From the NCBI RefSeq assembly GCF_014649955.1, contig NZ_BMUA01000008.1, positions 124,001 to 188,000 on the forward strand: a stretch of DNA of 64,000 bases, given 5' to 3'. Numbering within the stretch: position 1 is the first letter of the stretch; each line of letters begins with the position of its first letter. A program made the position numbers and the translations under genes. The stretch is from Streptomyces violascens (GTDB lineage: Bacteria > Actinomycetota > Actinomycetes > Streptomycetales > Streptomycetaceae). Positions 57,498-64,000 of the stretch are shown one piece after another. Under the pieces are notes generated by a model, which ran no database searches, was not told where the DNA came from, and saw only the letters and a list, made by a program, of their open reading frames with translations.

Positions 57498-58618
57498 TGC
57501 CCATCCTTGATCTTCAGCGCCGCATGCGACAGCTCGGCGAGATCCGCATCGGCCACGTCGTCTCCGGCGTGTCCAAGAAGGGCAACGCGTACACCAGCCC
57601 CGCCAAGCTCAAGTACTTCCGGTTCACCAGCCCGAGCCGCGAGATCCTCGCCGAGGTCGCCACCCTCTACGGTGGCGACGTCAAGCCCTGGACCCCGGCC
57701 AACGGCGGCCCGGCCGAGTTCGAGGTGTACTCCACCACCAACCGCCTCCCGGTTCTCATCCCGCCGAACGACGCGGTCTCCCAGTGGTACGAGCTGTACG
57801 CCGGGTCGAAGTGCCGACGCCGCTGCGACGGCGTCACCGAGCACAAGTCCGACCGGCCGTGCATGTGTGACCCGGAAGACCGCGAGTGCAAGATCACGAC
57901 CCGGGTGAACGTCATGCTGCGCGACGTGCCCGCGCTCGGCCAGTGGCTGCTCGTGTCCAAGGGCTATTACGCGGCGGTGACGCTGCCCCCGGCGGCCGAG
58001 CTGCTGGCGCAGGCCGGCGGGTACGTCGCGGGCTGGCTCGGCATGGAGGAGAAGCTCGTTCAGCGGGACGAGGGTCCGGCACGGTTCATGGTGCCGACGC
58101 TCGATGTGGAGATCACCCCGGCTGCGTTGATGGCTGGGCAGATCACCGGCGGCGCGGCGGCGGTCGCGTCCGGCCCGGAGCGCGTCGCAATCACCGGCGG
58201 GCGGCCGGACTACGCGGCCCTCGCCGCCGTCGCCAAGACCGCCGACGAGGTCGGCAAGCTGTGGAAGCAGGCAGTCGACAGCAAGCACATGGATGACGCA
58301 CTCGCCGCCGTCCTCAATGCCCGTGGTGCCGAGCTGCGCGCTGGAGAAACGGGCGGCGAGACGGGCGAGTCGGGGCAGGACGACGCGACATCGGCCACCG
58401 AGGACCCTGCCGACGAGGTCCACGACGCCGAGTTCGTCGAGGACGACGACGTCGAAGAGATCTGGTTCCAGATCATCGCCGCCGCCGGGCCCCTCGGCCT
58501 CACCACCGACCAGGTAGAGGCCCGCTTCGCCGAGGCCAACGGCGGACTCCACCCGTCGACCGCATCAGCCGACCGGCTCCGCACCTTCCTCAAGTCGCTG
58601 AAGGCAGCACGCTCATGA
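57497..58618 (+). CDS. gp3-like recombination directionality factor
   Basis: 373 residues. It starts Met-Pro-Ile-Leu-Asp-Leu-Gln-Arg-Arg-Met-Arg-Gln-Leu-Gly-Glu-Ile-Arg-Ile-Gly and contains Pro-Ala-Lys-Leu, Phe-Arg-Phe-Thr-Ser, Leu-Tyr-Gly-Gly, Ser-Gln-Trp-Tyr-Glu-Leu-Tyr, a Cys cluster (Cys-Arg-Arg-Arg-Cys-Asp-Gly ... Cys-Met-Cys-Asp) and Gly-Tyr-Tyr-Ala-Ala-Val, which I recognise as the layout of the phiC31/phiBT1 gp3 family. That factor binds a large serine integrase and switches it to excision. The core covers about 230 residues; an acidic linker and a ~45-residue winged-helix-like tail are added. No integrase gene is in the window. Confidence 0.75.
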   Translation: MPILDLQRRMRQLGEIRIGHVVSGVSKKGNAYTSPAKLKYFRFTSPSREILAEVATLYGGDVKPWTPANGGPAEFEVYSTTNRLPVLIPPNDAVSQWYELYAGSKCRRRCDGVTEHKSDRPCMCDPEDRECKITTRVNVMLRDVPALGQWLLVSKGYYAAVTLPPAAELLAQAGGYVAGWLGMEEKLVQRDEGPARFMVPTLDVEITPAALMAGQITGGAAAVASGPERVAITGGRPDYAALAAVAKTADEVGKLWKQAVDSKHMDDALAAVLNARGAELRAGETGGETGESGQDDATSATEDPADEVHDAEFVEDDDVEEIWFQIIAAAGPLGLTTDQVEARFAEANGGLHPSTASADRLRTFLKSLKAARS

Positions 58619-59340
58619 GCTGGCACACCGGCCGCCTGGCTGGCTTCGATCTTGAGACGACGGGCGTCGACGTCGAGAACGACCGCATCGTCACCGCCTG
58701 CGTCGTCTGCTGCGGCGGCGGCCTGCCTACCCGATCGGCCACGTGGCTCGCCGACCCCGGCATCGAGATCCCCGAGGAAGCCGCCAAGGTCCACGGCATC
58801 ACGACCGAGAAGGCTCGCACCGAGGGCCGTCCGGCCGCCGAGGTCATCGAGCAGGTGATCGCCTCGTTGCTCGACGCCGTCGAGGGCGGCCTGCCGATCG
58901 TGGCGATGAACGCGAGCTTCGACCTGACGGTCCTCGACCGCGAGGCCCGACGCCACGGCGCGATGCCACTGACCGATCTCATCGGCGAGGAACTGCGGGT
59001 CGTCGACCCGCGCGTCCTGGACAAGCACATCGCCAAGTACCGCAGCGGCAGCCGCACCCTCACCGCCCTGTGCGCGACGTACCAGGTGGCCCTCGACGGC
59101 GCGCACTCGGCGGACGCCGACGCCCTCGCAGCGTGCCGCCTGGCCTGGCGCATGGGGATGGTCACGCCGACGCTCGCCGAACTCTCGCTCGCCCAGCTGC
59201 ACGAGAAGCAGATCGGATGGGCCCGCGAGCAGGGTGAGAGCTTGGCCGCGTACTTCCGTCGCACGCCCGGCAAGGAGGAGCAGGCCGACGGTGTCCGCAC
59301 CGAGTGGCCGCTCATCCCCCACCAGCGGAGCGCCTCATGA
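58615..59340 (+). CDS. DnaQ-like 3'-5' exonuclease
   Basis: 241 residues. ExoI Phe-Asp-Leu-Glu-Thr-Thr-Gly has Asp12 and Glu14; ExoII is Asn-Ala-Ser-Phe-Asp; ExoIII is Ala-His-Ser-Ala-Asp-Ala-Asp (His-x3-Asp, DEDDh type). Likely a phage-encoded proofreading or nucleic-acid processing exonuclease. Overlaps the neighbours by 4 nt each. Confidence 0.9.
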   Translation: MSWHTGRLAGFDLETTGVDVENDRIVTACVVCCGGGLPTRSATWLADPGIEIPEEAAKVHGITTEKARTEGRPAAEVIEQVIASLLDAVEGGLPIVAMNASFDLTVLDREARRHGAMPLTDLIGEELRVVDPRVLDKHIAKYRSGSRTLTALCATYQVALDGAHSADADALAACRLAWRMGMVTPTLAELSLAQLHEKQIGWAREQGESLAAYFRRTPGKEEQADGVRTEWPLIPHQRSAS

Positions 59341-59930
59341 CCCTGCCGCTCTTCCCGTCAACTCCCGCGGCCGGGCTGCCCGCTGCCCGCCCGGCCGCGG
59401 TGACCCGCCCCTTGGTCATCGGTCTGGATCTTTCGCTCACGTGCACCGGCGTGGCGGGCGAGGGCTGGACGGACCACATCCGCACCAAGCTGCGCGGCGA
59501 CGCCCGCCTCGGCTACCTCGAAGCGCAGGTGGCCTCGTTCATCAGGCAGGCCAACTTGGTGGTCATGGAGGGTCCGTCGTACGGACACGCCGCGCTCGCC
59601 GGACACGAAGACCTCGCTGGGCTGCGCGTCCTGGTTCGCCGCTACTGCTGGCGCCGCAGCATCCCGTACGCCGTCATCCCCCCGTCGAACCTCAAGCTGT
59701 ACGCCGCCGGGCGCGGCAACGCGATCAAGGGCGAAATACGCAGCGCCATCGCCGACCGGTACGGCATCCACACCGAGGGCGCCGCACGCTACGACGAGGC
59801 CGACGCCTACGCCGCGCTCGCGGCCGGCATGCACTGGCTCGGCTACCCGCTCGCCCCAGTCCCGGAGCGCAACGCCAAGGCGCTGGACGGCTGCGCGTGG
59901 CCGGAGCACCCGCCGGTGGTGGCGAGATGA
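59337..59930 (+). CDS. RuvC-like Holliday junction resolvase
   Basis: 197 residues. The RNase H-fold acidic residues are visible: Asp31 in Ile-Gly-Leu-Asp-Leu-Ser, Glu78 in Val-Val-Met-Glu-Gly, and Asp153/Asp156 in Tyr-Asp-Glu-Ala-Asp-Ala. The Pro-Ser-Asn-Leu-Lys-Leu-Tyr-Ala-Ala-Gly-Arg-Gly-Asn-Ala motif matches the phage/RuvC loop. It resolves recombination or replication junctions before packaging. Coupled to the exonuclease gene upstream and the Wbl gene downstream. Confidence 0.88.
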   Translation: MTLPLFPSTPAAGLPAARPAAVTRPLVIGLDLSLTCTGVAGEGWTDHIRTKLRGDARLGYLEAQVASFIRQANLVVMEGPSYGHAALAGHEDLAGLRVLVRRYCWRRSIPYAVIPPSNLKLYAAGRGNAIKGEIRSAIADRYGIHTEGAARYDEADAYAALAAGMHWLGYPLAPVPERNAKALDGCAWPEHPPVVAR

Positions 59931-60175
59931 CACACCGTTTCTTCGTCCCGTCCGACGGTGCCGTCCCGCTCTGCGCGCAGACCGACCCAGAGATCTTCTT
60001 CCCCGAGAGGGGCGCCAGCAACGTGCCCGCCAAGACGCTCTGCTTCGCCTGTGCGGCTCGCGTCGAGTGCCTCGGCTACGCCCTCGACAACGACGAACGG
60101 TTCGGGATCTGGGGCGGCCTGTCCGAGCGTGAACGCCGCCGCCTGCTGCGCCCCGACGCGAGCGAGGCGGCATGA
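59927..60175 (+). CDS. WhiB-like (Wbl) Fe-S regulator encoded by the element
   Basis: 82 residues. Four Cys at 16, 39, 42 and 48 follow the Wbl pattern (C-xn-C-x2-C-x5-C) and Phe-Gly-Ile-Trp-Gly-Gly provides the turn, with a basic Glu-Arg-Arg-Arg-Leu-Leu-Arg tail for DNA or sigma-factor contact. Phage Wbl proteins such as WhiB of mycobacteriophage TM4 act against host WhiB regulation; a similar role is possible here. Confidence 0.88.
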   Translation: MTHRFFVPSDGAVPLCAQTDPEIFFPERGASNVPAKTLCFACAARVECLGYALDNDERFGIWGGLSERERRRLLRPDASEAA

Positions 60176-60375
60176 CAGCCGCACCGCAGCGCGTCACGGC
60201 CGCGCTGTTCATCGACATGACCAACGGCCGCGCCCGCTACGAGTGCCTCCTCTGCGGCGCCCGCGCAGGCCCCGTCCAAGGGCGCCGCAAGGTCGCCGAG
60301 TTCGTCCAGACCATCCGCGCGAATCACCGCGCGGAATGCCCCCACCTCCATCAGCAAGGAGCACACGCCGCATGA
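60172..60375 (+). CDS. Small zinc-finger-like phage protein
   Basis: 67 residues with Tyr-Glu-Cys-Leu-Leu-Cys-Gly (Cys-x2-Cys) and a later Asn-His-Arg-Ala-Glu-Cys-Pro-His, compatible with a single zinc site. Function unknown. Overlaps both neighbours by 4 nt. Confidence 0.55.
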   Translation: MTAAPQRVTAALFIDMTNGRARYECLLCGARAGPVQGRRKVAEFVQTIRANHRAECPHLHQQGAHAA

Positions 60376-60737
60376 CCACCACCGACAACAAGCCGGACAC
60401 CGAGCCCGCCGACATCGCCGCGTTCCTCGCCGGACACCTCAACGGCCGCACCGCCGAAGAGCTCTCCGGCGAGCTGCACCAGCTCCTCGACGCCGTCCGC
60501 GCCCACGGCAAGAAGGGCCAGCTCGTCATCACCTTCATCGTCGACCCGCCCGCCAACGGCGTCGAGTCCGCGCCCCTCCCCATCGGCATCGAGTCCGCCG
60601 TCAAGGCTCCCAAGCCCACGCCCGTGAAGTCCCTGTACTTCCTCGACGACGAGGGCAACCCCGTCCGTGAGGACCCGCGACAGCTCGCCATGGACTTCCG
60701 CACCGCGCCCACCACCACCGAGTTCAAGGACATCTGA
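60372..60737 (+). CDS. Hypothetical protein preceding the DUF2303 gene
   Basis: 121 residues. Leu-Val-Ile-Thr-Phe-Ile-Val-Asp-Pro-Pro and Ser-Leu-Tyr-Phe-Leu-Asp-Asp-Glu-Gly-Asn are strand-like; the end has Pro-Arg-Gln-Leu-Ala-Met-Asp-Phe. It lies 2 nt before the DUF2303 gene, so the two may act together. No named family recognised. Confidence 0.6.
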   Translation: MTTTDNKPDTEPADIAAFLAGHLNGRTAEELSGELHQLLDAVRAHGKKGQLVITFIVDPPANGVESAPLPIGIESAVKAPKPTPVKSLYFLDDEGNPVREDPRQLAMDFRTAPTTTEFKDI

Positions 60738-60739
60738 CC

Positions 60740-61552
60740 GTGACCGACATCGACAACGTCCAGACCATCGTTGAGACCGCGCGCCTCTCCGCCACCCCGG
60801 CCGAACTGGAGCCCGGCAAGATCTACGCCTTCAACACCCCCACCGGAGTGCATGAGGTCGACCTGAGCGGACCCGCCTTCACGGGTGTCCCGAGCCGTAA
60901 GCAGGGCACCACCCTCGTCCGCGACGCCGTCTCCTTCCACGCCTACTACGACAAGCACCACGACGAGAACACCGAAGTGTTCGCCGACGCCGAACGGCTC
61001 ACCGTCACCGCCATCCTCGACGCCCACACCGCGGACACGGCCCGGTGGTCCGGCCACCGCCTCGCCCTGTCGCTGCGCCAGACCGACGCGTGGAAGCAGT
61101 GGCTCGCCTACGACGGCAAGCTCATGGCACAGGAGCCGTTCGCCGAGTTCCTAGAGGACCACCTCCCGGAGCTGATCGAGCCGACCGCCGCGGACATGCT
61201 GGAGATCGCGCAGTCCATCCAGGGCGCCACCAAGGCCGAGTTCCAGGCCGGCACCCGTCTCGCCACCGGCCAGCGTCAGCTGTCGTACGTCGAGACGACC
61301 ACCGCGAAGGCGGGCAGCAAGGGACAGCTGACCATCCCCGAGACGTTCACCATCGGGCTGGTGCCGTTCGAGGGCAGCGAGGGCTACAAGCTCACCGCCC
61401 GGCTGCGCTACCGCATCGAGCGGGGCGGGGAACTCCGCATCGGCTACAAGCTGGAGCGGCCCGGCGACATCCAGCGGACAGCATTCGCTGACGTCGTCAA
61501 GGCGATCGCCGAGCAGATCGACCAGCCGATCATGAACGGCGCCTGCGCCTGA
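60740..61552 (+). CDS. DUF2303 (YfdQ-like) protein
   Basis: 270 residues from GTG 60740. It carries features of DUF2303: Phe-His-Ala-Tyr-Tyr-Asp-Lys, Trp-Ser-Gly-His-Arg-Leu, Trp-Lys-Gln-Trp-Leu, Glu-Phe-Leu-Glu-Asp-His and a beta-rich C-terminus (Phe-Glu-Gly-Ser-Glu-Gly-Tyr-Lys-Leu-Thr-Ala-Arg-Leu-Arg-Tyr-Arg). Members occur in phage early regions next to recombination genes; the biochemical role is not settled. Confidence 0.85.
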   Translation: MTDIDNVQTIVETARLSATPAELEPGKIYAFNTPTGVHEVDLSGPAFTGVPSRKQGTTLVRDAVSFHAYYDKHHDENTEVFADAERLTVTAILDAHTADTARWSGHRLALSLRQTDAWKQWLAYDGKLMAQEPFAEFLEDHLPELIEPTAADMLEIAQSIQGATKAEFQAGTRLATGQRQLSYVETTTAKAGSKGQLTIPETFTIGLVPFEGSEGYKLTARLRYRIERGGELRIGYKLERPGDIQRTAFADVVKAIAEQIDQPIMNGACA

Positions 61553-61842
61553 TGGCGGGGCGCGCGAGCGGGAGCGGCACCACCCGGTGCCCCTCCTGCT
61601 CCGCGCCCATCCTCCGCCAGCTGGTGGGCCGGGTCGCCGCCCTCGACGTCACCGCGGACCTCACCCCGCTCACCCCCGCCGAGCAGCGCGCCGTACGCGA
61701 ACCCAACCGGCTCATCTGGTGCCTCTACCGCGCAGGCCCCCACACGGCCCCTCGCCTGCGCTGGACCGGCCGCGACCACCCCGCAGCGTGCCCCCACCCC
61801 CACGTCACTCAGCACCGCTGCCCGCCCACCACCCTGTTCTGA
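61552..61842 (+). CDS. Zinc-ribbon-like phage protein
   Basis: 96 residues. Cys-Pro-Ser-Cys near the start and His/Cys residues at the end (Cys-Pro-His-Pro-His...His-Arg-Cys) could bind zinc. ATG overlaps the DUF2303 stop by one base (TGATG). Function unknown. Confidence 0.6.
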   Translation: MAGRASGSGTTRCPSCSAPILRQLVGRVAALDVTADLTPLTPAEQRAVREPNRLIWCLYRAGPHTAPRLRWTGRDHPAACPHPHVTQHRCPPTTLF

Positions 61843-61853
61843 GGAGCCAGCAC

Positions 61854-63560
61854 GTGGAGAACGTCCGTCCCCTCCCGCGCGACACGGGGGACAGTGACGC
61901 CCTCAACCGGCGCATGCCCCATGACGCTGATGCCGAGTGGCTCATCGGCGGCGTCATCATGCACGACCCCGAGGCCTACAAGGCCTGCGCCCAGATCATC
62001 AAACGTGACGACCTGTACCTCCGCCCTGTCCGCCTCATCTGGGACGTCGTCGGCGGCATGGTCGCCGAGAACAAAGAGCTCCACCCCGTCCTCGTCCGAG
62101 CCGAGATCGACCGCCTCGGCCGACTGCGCGAGGTCGACGGCGGCGCCCTCATCGACCGCCTCGGCACCGACTACATCACCCCCTCCATGGCCCCCGCGTT
62201 CGCCGAACGCATCCGCGACGAGGCCCGCCTGCGCCGCCACCTCGAACACGCCACCGCCATCGAAGCCGCCATCCTCACCGGCACCGCCGACCCCGACCAC
62301 CTCGACAAGCTCACCGCCAAGCAGACCGAGTACGAAGCCAGCCGCACCACCGCCGACAGCCCCACCCACCTCACCGGCGCCCTCCTCGACTGGGGCCCCT
62401 TCTTCGCCACCGACTTCGGCGCCGTCGACCTCCTGCCCGGCCGCCTCCTCGCCCCCGGCCAACAGATCACCGTCGTCGGCGACGGCAAGGCCGGCAAGTC
62501 CCTCCTCGTCCAGGAGTGGCTGTGGCGCATGGCCACCGGCCAGAGCTGCCTCGGTGACCGGCCGCAGCCCGCCGTGCCGGTGCTGTACGTCGACGCCGAG
62601 AACGGACACCAGGACATTCAGGAACGCTTCGTGTCGTACGGCGGCGGCCCCGGCCGCATGGGCCTCATGTCGTACGCCAGCTTCCCGCCGATCCGCCCCC
62701 TCGACACCGCGGGCGGCGGGCAAGACCTCCTCGCCCTGGTGCGGGACTGCGAGGCCCAACTCGTCTGCCTCGACACCGTGTCCCGCTTCATCTCCGGCCC
62801 CGAGAACGACGCCGACACCTGGCTCTCCCTCTACCGCCACACCCTGCTCCCCCTCAAGCGCGCCGGCGTCGCCTCCGTACGCCTCGACCACATGGGCAAG
62901 GACGGCGAGCGAGGCGCCCGCGGCTCCTCCGCCAAGACACAAGACGTCGACCACGTATGGGAGCTGCGCGCACAGGGCGGCGGGAACCTGCTGCTGCGCC
63001 GCACCCACACCCGTACCGGCATCGGCCCCGAACAGTTCGCGCTGGTGCGCCAGGCCCGCAGGGACGGCGACCGCTACATGCCCGGCTGCACCCGCCACAT
63101 CCTCATGACCTACGAGCACCTCGAACAGAACATCGTCGGCTCCGACGAGCAGATCATCCTCGCCCTCGACGGCGCCGGCGTCCCCCTCGACGCGGGCAAC
63201 CGGGTCGTCAAGGCCAAGCTCGCCGAGCTCCAGATCCCCGCCGGATCCGACAAGATCGCCCGCGTAGTCAAGGCCCGCCAAAACAGGGCCAAATCGGACA
63301 GCGCTCGGCGTTCCCCGGAACGTTCCCCCGACCCCTTCCAAGAGACGTTCCCCGGGAACGTTCCCCGGAACGCGTCAAGGGACGGTAAAGCCCCAGCTCA
63401 AACGTTCCCCGGTAACACCGAGGGAACGTCAGGAACGCCCCCCGTTCCCCCCGTTCCCCCCTCGAAGAGGGGGGAACGGGGAGGGAACGCCAGGAACAGC
63501 CACACCAACAACCCCCCTCTGCGACATCTGCAACCACCCCCTCAGCCGCGACTGGGCTGA
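61854..63560 (+). CDS. DnaB/RepA-like replicative helicase of the element
   Basis: 568 residues from GTG 61854, 8 nt after GAGGAG. The N-terminal ~130 residues resemble the DnaB N-domain (Ala-Glu-Trp-Leu-Ile-Gly-Gly-Val-Ile). A RecA-like ATPase follows with Walker A Gly-Asp-Gly-Lys-Ala-Gly-Lys-Ser at 209-216, Walker B Val-Leu-Tyr-Val-Asp-Ala-Glu, and Leu-Asp-His-Met-Gly-Lys-Asp. It should unwind DNA at the element's replication fork. The tail after residue ~480 is disordered and encoded by GTTCCCC-type repeats; a zinc-finger-coding stretch lies in the +1 frame just downstream, so the present C-terminus may be wrong. Confidence 0.85.
   Translation: MENVRPLPRDTGDSDALNRRMPHDADAEWLIGGVIMHDPEAYKACAQIIKRDDLYLRPVRLIWDVVGGMVAENKELHPVLVRAEIDRLGRLREVDGGALIDRLGTDYITPSMAPAFAERIRDEARLRRHLEHATAIEAAILTGTADPDHLDKLTAKQTEYEASRTTADSPTHLTGALLDWGPFFATDFGAVDLLPGRLLAPGQQITVVGDGKAGKSLLVQEWLWRMATGQSCLGDRPQPAVPVLYVDAENGHQDIQERFVSYGGGPGRMGLMSYASFPPIRPLDTAGGGQDLLALVRDCEAQLVCLDTVSRFISGPENDADTWLSLYRHTLLPLKRAGVASVRLDHMGKDGERGARGSSAKTQDVDHVWELRAQGGGNLLLRRTHTRTGIGPEQFALVRQARRDGDRYMPGCTRHILMTYEHLEQNIVGSDEQIILALDGAGVPLDAGNRVVKAKLAELQIPAGSDKIARVVKARQNRAKSDSARRSPERSPDPFQETFPGNVPRNASRDGKAPAQTFPGNTEGTSGTPPVPPVPPSKRGERGGNARNSHTNNPPLRHLQPPPQPRLG
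63310..63488. repeat. Cluster of GTTCCCC / GGGGAAC repeats
   Basis: About eight GTTCCCC units and several GGGAAC inversions in 180 bp, including the dyads CGTTCCCCGGAACG and GTTCCCCGGGAAC. They code for the low-complexity helicase tail. The density suggests an iteron-like or protein-binding array rather than a coding constraint. Confidence 0.65.
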
Positions 63561-63660
63561 CCGCGGATACGCCGTACACCTCGGCTGCGACCCCGCCACC
63601 GGCAGCCACCCCGACAGACCCACCCACCCCACCGACCACCCCAACACCGACGTCGCCTGA
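63517..63660 (+). other. Zinc-finger coding sequence in the +1 frame after the helicase frame
   Basis: In the frame one base ahead of the helicase, codons read Leu-Cys-Asp-Ile-Cys-Asn-His-Pro-Leu-Ser ... Gly-Tyr-Ala-Val-His-Leu-Gly-Cys-Asp-Pro and end with TGA at 63658-63660. This frame has no start codon of its own after a stop near 63270. Either the helicase gene is frameshifted here or a +1 shift adds this finger. Confidence 0.6.
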
Positions 63661-63732
63661 CCCCGGACAACCACATCCCACGGCAACGAGACACCCCGTC
63701 TCGCCGCCTCTCCCCGCGTAAGGACACCCGCC

Positions 63733-64000
63733 ATGTACCCGACCCTGTTCCGCACCCCCGGTGTCGCCCGGTTCGCCGAGGCCGTTGACGCTGAGCGTCA
63801 GGCTCAGCTCATCAAGTGGGGCGAGCAGCGCCACCCCAACGGCACCGGCGGCGCCCTGGACCAACGGGCCGCGCGCGACGCCCGCACGGCGTGCCAGTAC
63901 GCCGCCGAGAGGGGTGTCGTCACGTGGCGGGACATCCTCGGTGAGGAGGTCGCCGAGGCCTTCGCCGAGTCCGACCCCGCCGCGCTGCGGGCCGAGCTGG
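63733..64000 (+). CDS. MazG-like/hypothetical phage protein, cut by window edge
   Basis: ATG at 63733 after AAGGAC opens 89 residues that continue past the window. Ala-Glu-Arg-Gln-Ala-Gln-Leu-Ile-Lys-Trp-Gly-Glu-Gln-Arg-His-Pro-Asn-Gly and Val-Thr-Trp-Arg-Asp-Ile-Leu-Gly-Glu-Glu-Val-Ala-Glu-Ala-Phe-Ala-Glu are typical of phage-encoded MazG-like all-alpha NTP pyrophosphohydrolases (Glu-Glu-x2-Glu metal site). The call is from pattern memory on a partial protein. Confidence 0.6.
   Translation, partial: MYPTLFRTPGVARFAEAVDAERQAQLIKWGEQRHPNGTGGALDQRAARDARTACQYAAERGVVTWRDILGEEVAEAFAESDPAALRAEL

Noticed and set aside
63268..63864. Leftward 198-codon frame covering the GTTCCCC array
   Set aside because: Val/Gly-rich translation of the repeats on the wrong strand; rightward genes with ribosome sites explain the DNA.

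Overview
The window is very GC-rich, uses GTG starts freely, and carries genes typical of Streptomyces: an ethylmalonyl-CoA pathway cluster, a 2-methylisoborneol operon with an encapsulin gene, SpoIIE-type phosphatases and a Wbl protein. I read it as about 52.3 kb of Streptomyces chromosome followed by the left 11.7 kb of an integrated phage-like element that runs off the right edge. All calls come from reading the sequence; no database search was run.

Host part, left to right. (1) 1-6.1 kb: a secreted S15-type hydrolase (cut by the window edge) and a tightly coupled leftward operon of four peptidases (M55, M20, S9, S66) that looks built to degrade D-amino-acid or wall-derived peptides. (2) 6.3-20.7 kb: mostly single genes: flavin reductase-like protein, a degenerate caspase-like/TPR protein, nitronate monooxygenase, alpha/beta hydrolase, a receiver-like protein, VOC protein, methyltransferase, a PAS-GAF-SpoIIE-HATPase phosphatase, an MFS pump with three extra beta-sandwich repeats, an SRPBCC protein, a radical SAM protein behind a LexA box, RidA and a HEAT-repeat protein. 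(3) 21.1-30.3 kb: the ethylmalonyl-CoA cluster: fused hydroxybutyryl-CoA dehydrogenase, TetR regulator, ccr, ethylmalonyl-CoA mutase, CoA-ester lyase, MaoC hydratase and methylsuccinyl-CoA dehydrogenase. Together they turn acetoacetyl-CoA-derived C4 units into glyoxylate, propionyl-CoA and C5 intermediates. (4) 30.4-31.9 kb: psd and pssA for phosphatidylethanolamine synthesis, closed by a strong terminator. (5) 32-41 kb: a frameshifted MFS gene, glycerate kinase, BCCT transporter, NUDIX hydrolase, sirtuin, NTF2-like protein, and an alkylation-repair pair (ada-alkA and ogt) headed by an 11-codon leader ORF. (6) 41.2-44.9 kb: the 2-methylisoborneol operon (family 2B encapsulin, terpene cyclase, GPP methyltransferase). 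(7) 45.2-51.6 kb: macrodomain and FAD oxidoreductase genes separated by a diverged tandem duplication, nucleotidyltransferase, inositol-phosphatase family protein, lipoate-protein ligase and a hypothetical protein.

Element part, 52.3-64 kb. A nucleobase permease (NCS1) gene lacks its 5' half and abuts a lower-GC region, which marks the insertion site. Divergent regulator genes flank two TGGAC...GTCCA operator-like palindromes. A long rightward run of overlapping small genes follows, with a PD-(D/E)XK nuclease, a phiC31 gp3-like recombination directionality factor, a DnaQ exonuclease, RuvC, a Wbl protein, a DUF2303 protein and a replicative helicase. This is an actinophage early/replication module. 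The gp3-like factor predicts a large serine integrase outside the window. No capsid, tail or conjugation genes are in view.

Likely sequence-level damage or assembly errors: the MFS gene at 32.7 kb (one G short in a homopolymer) and the 3' end of the helicase gene (a zinc-finger tail lies in the +1 frame). No tRNA, rRNA, CRISPR array or insertion sequence was recognised.
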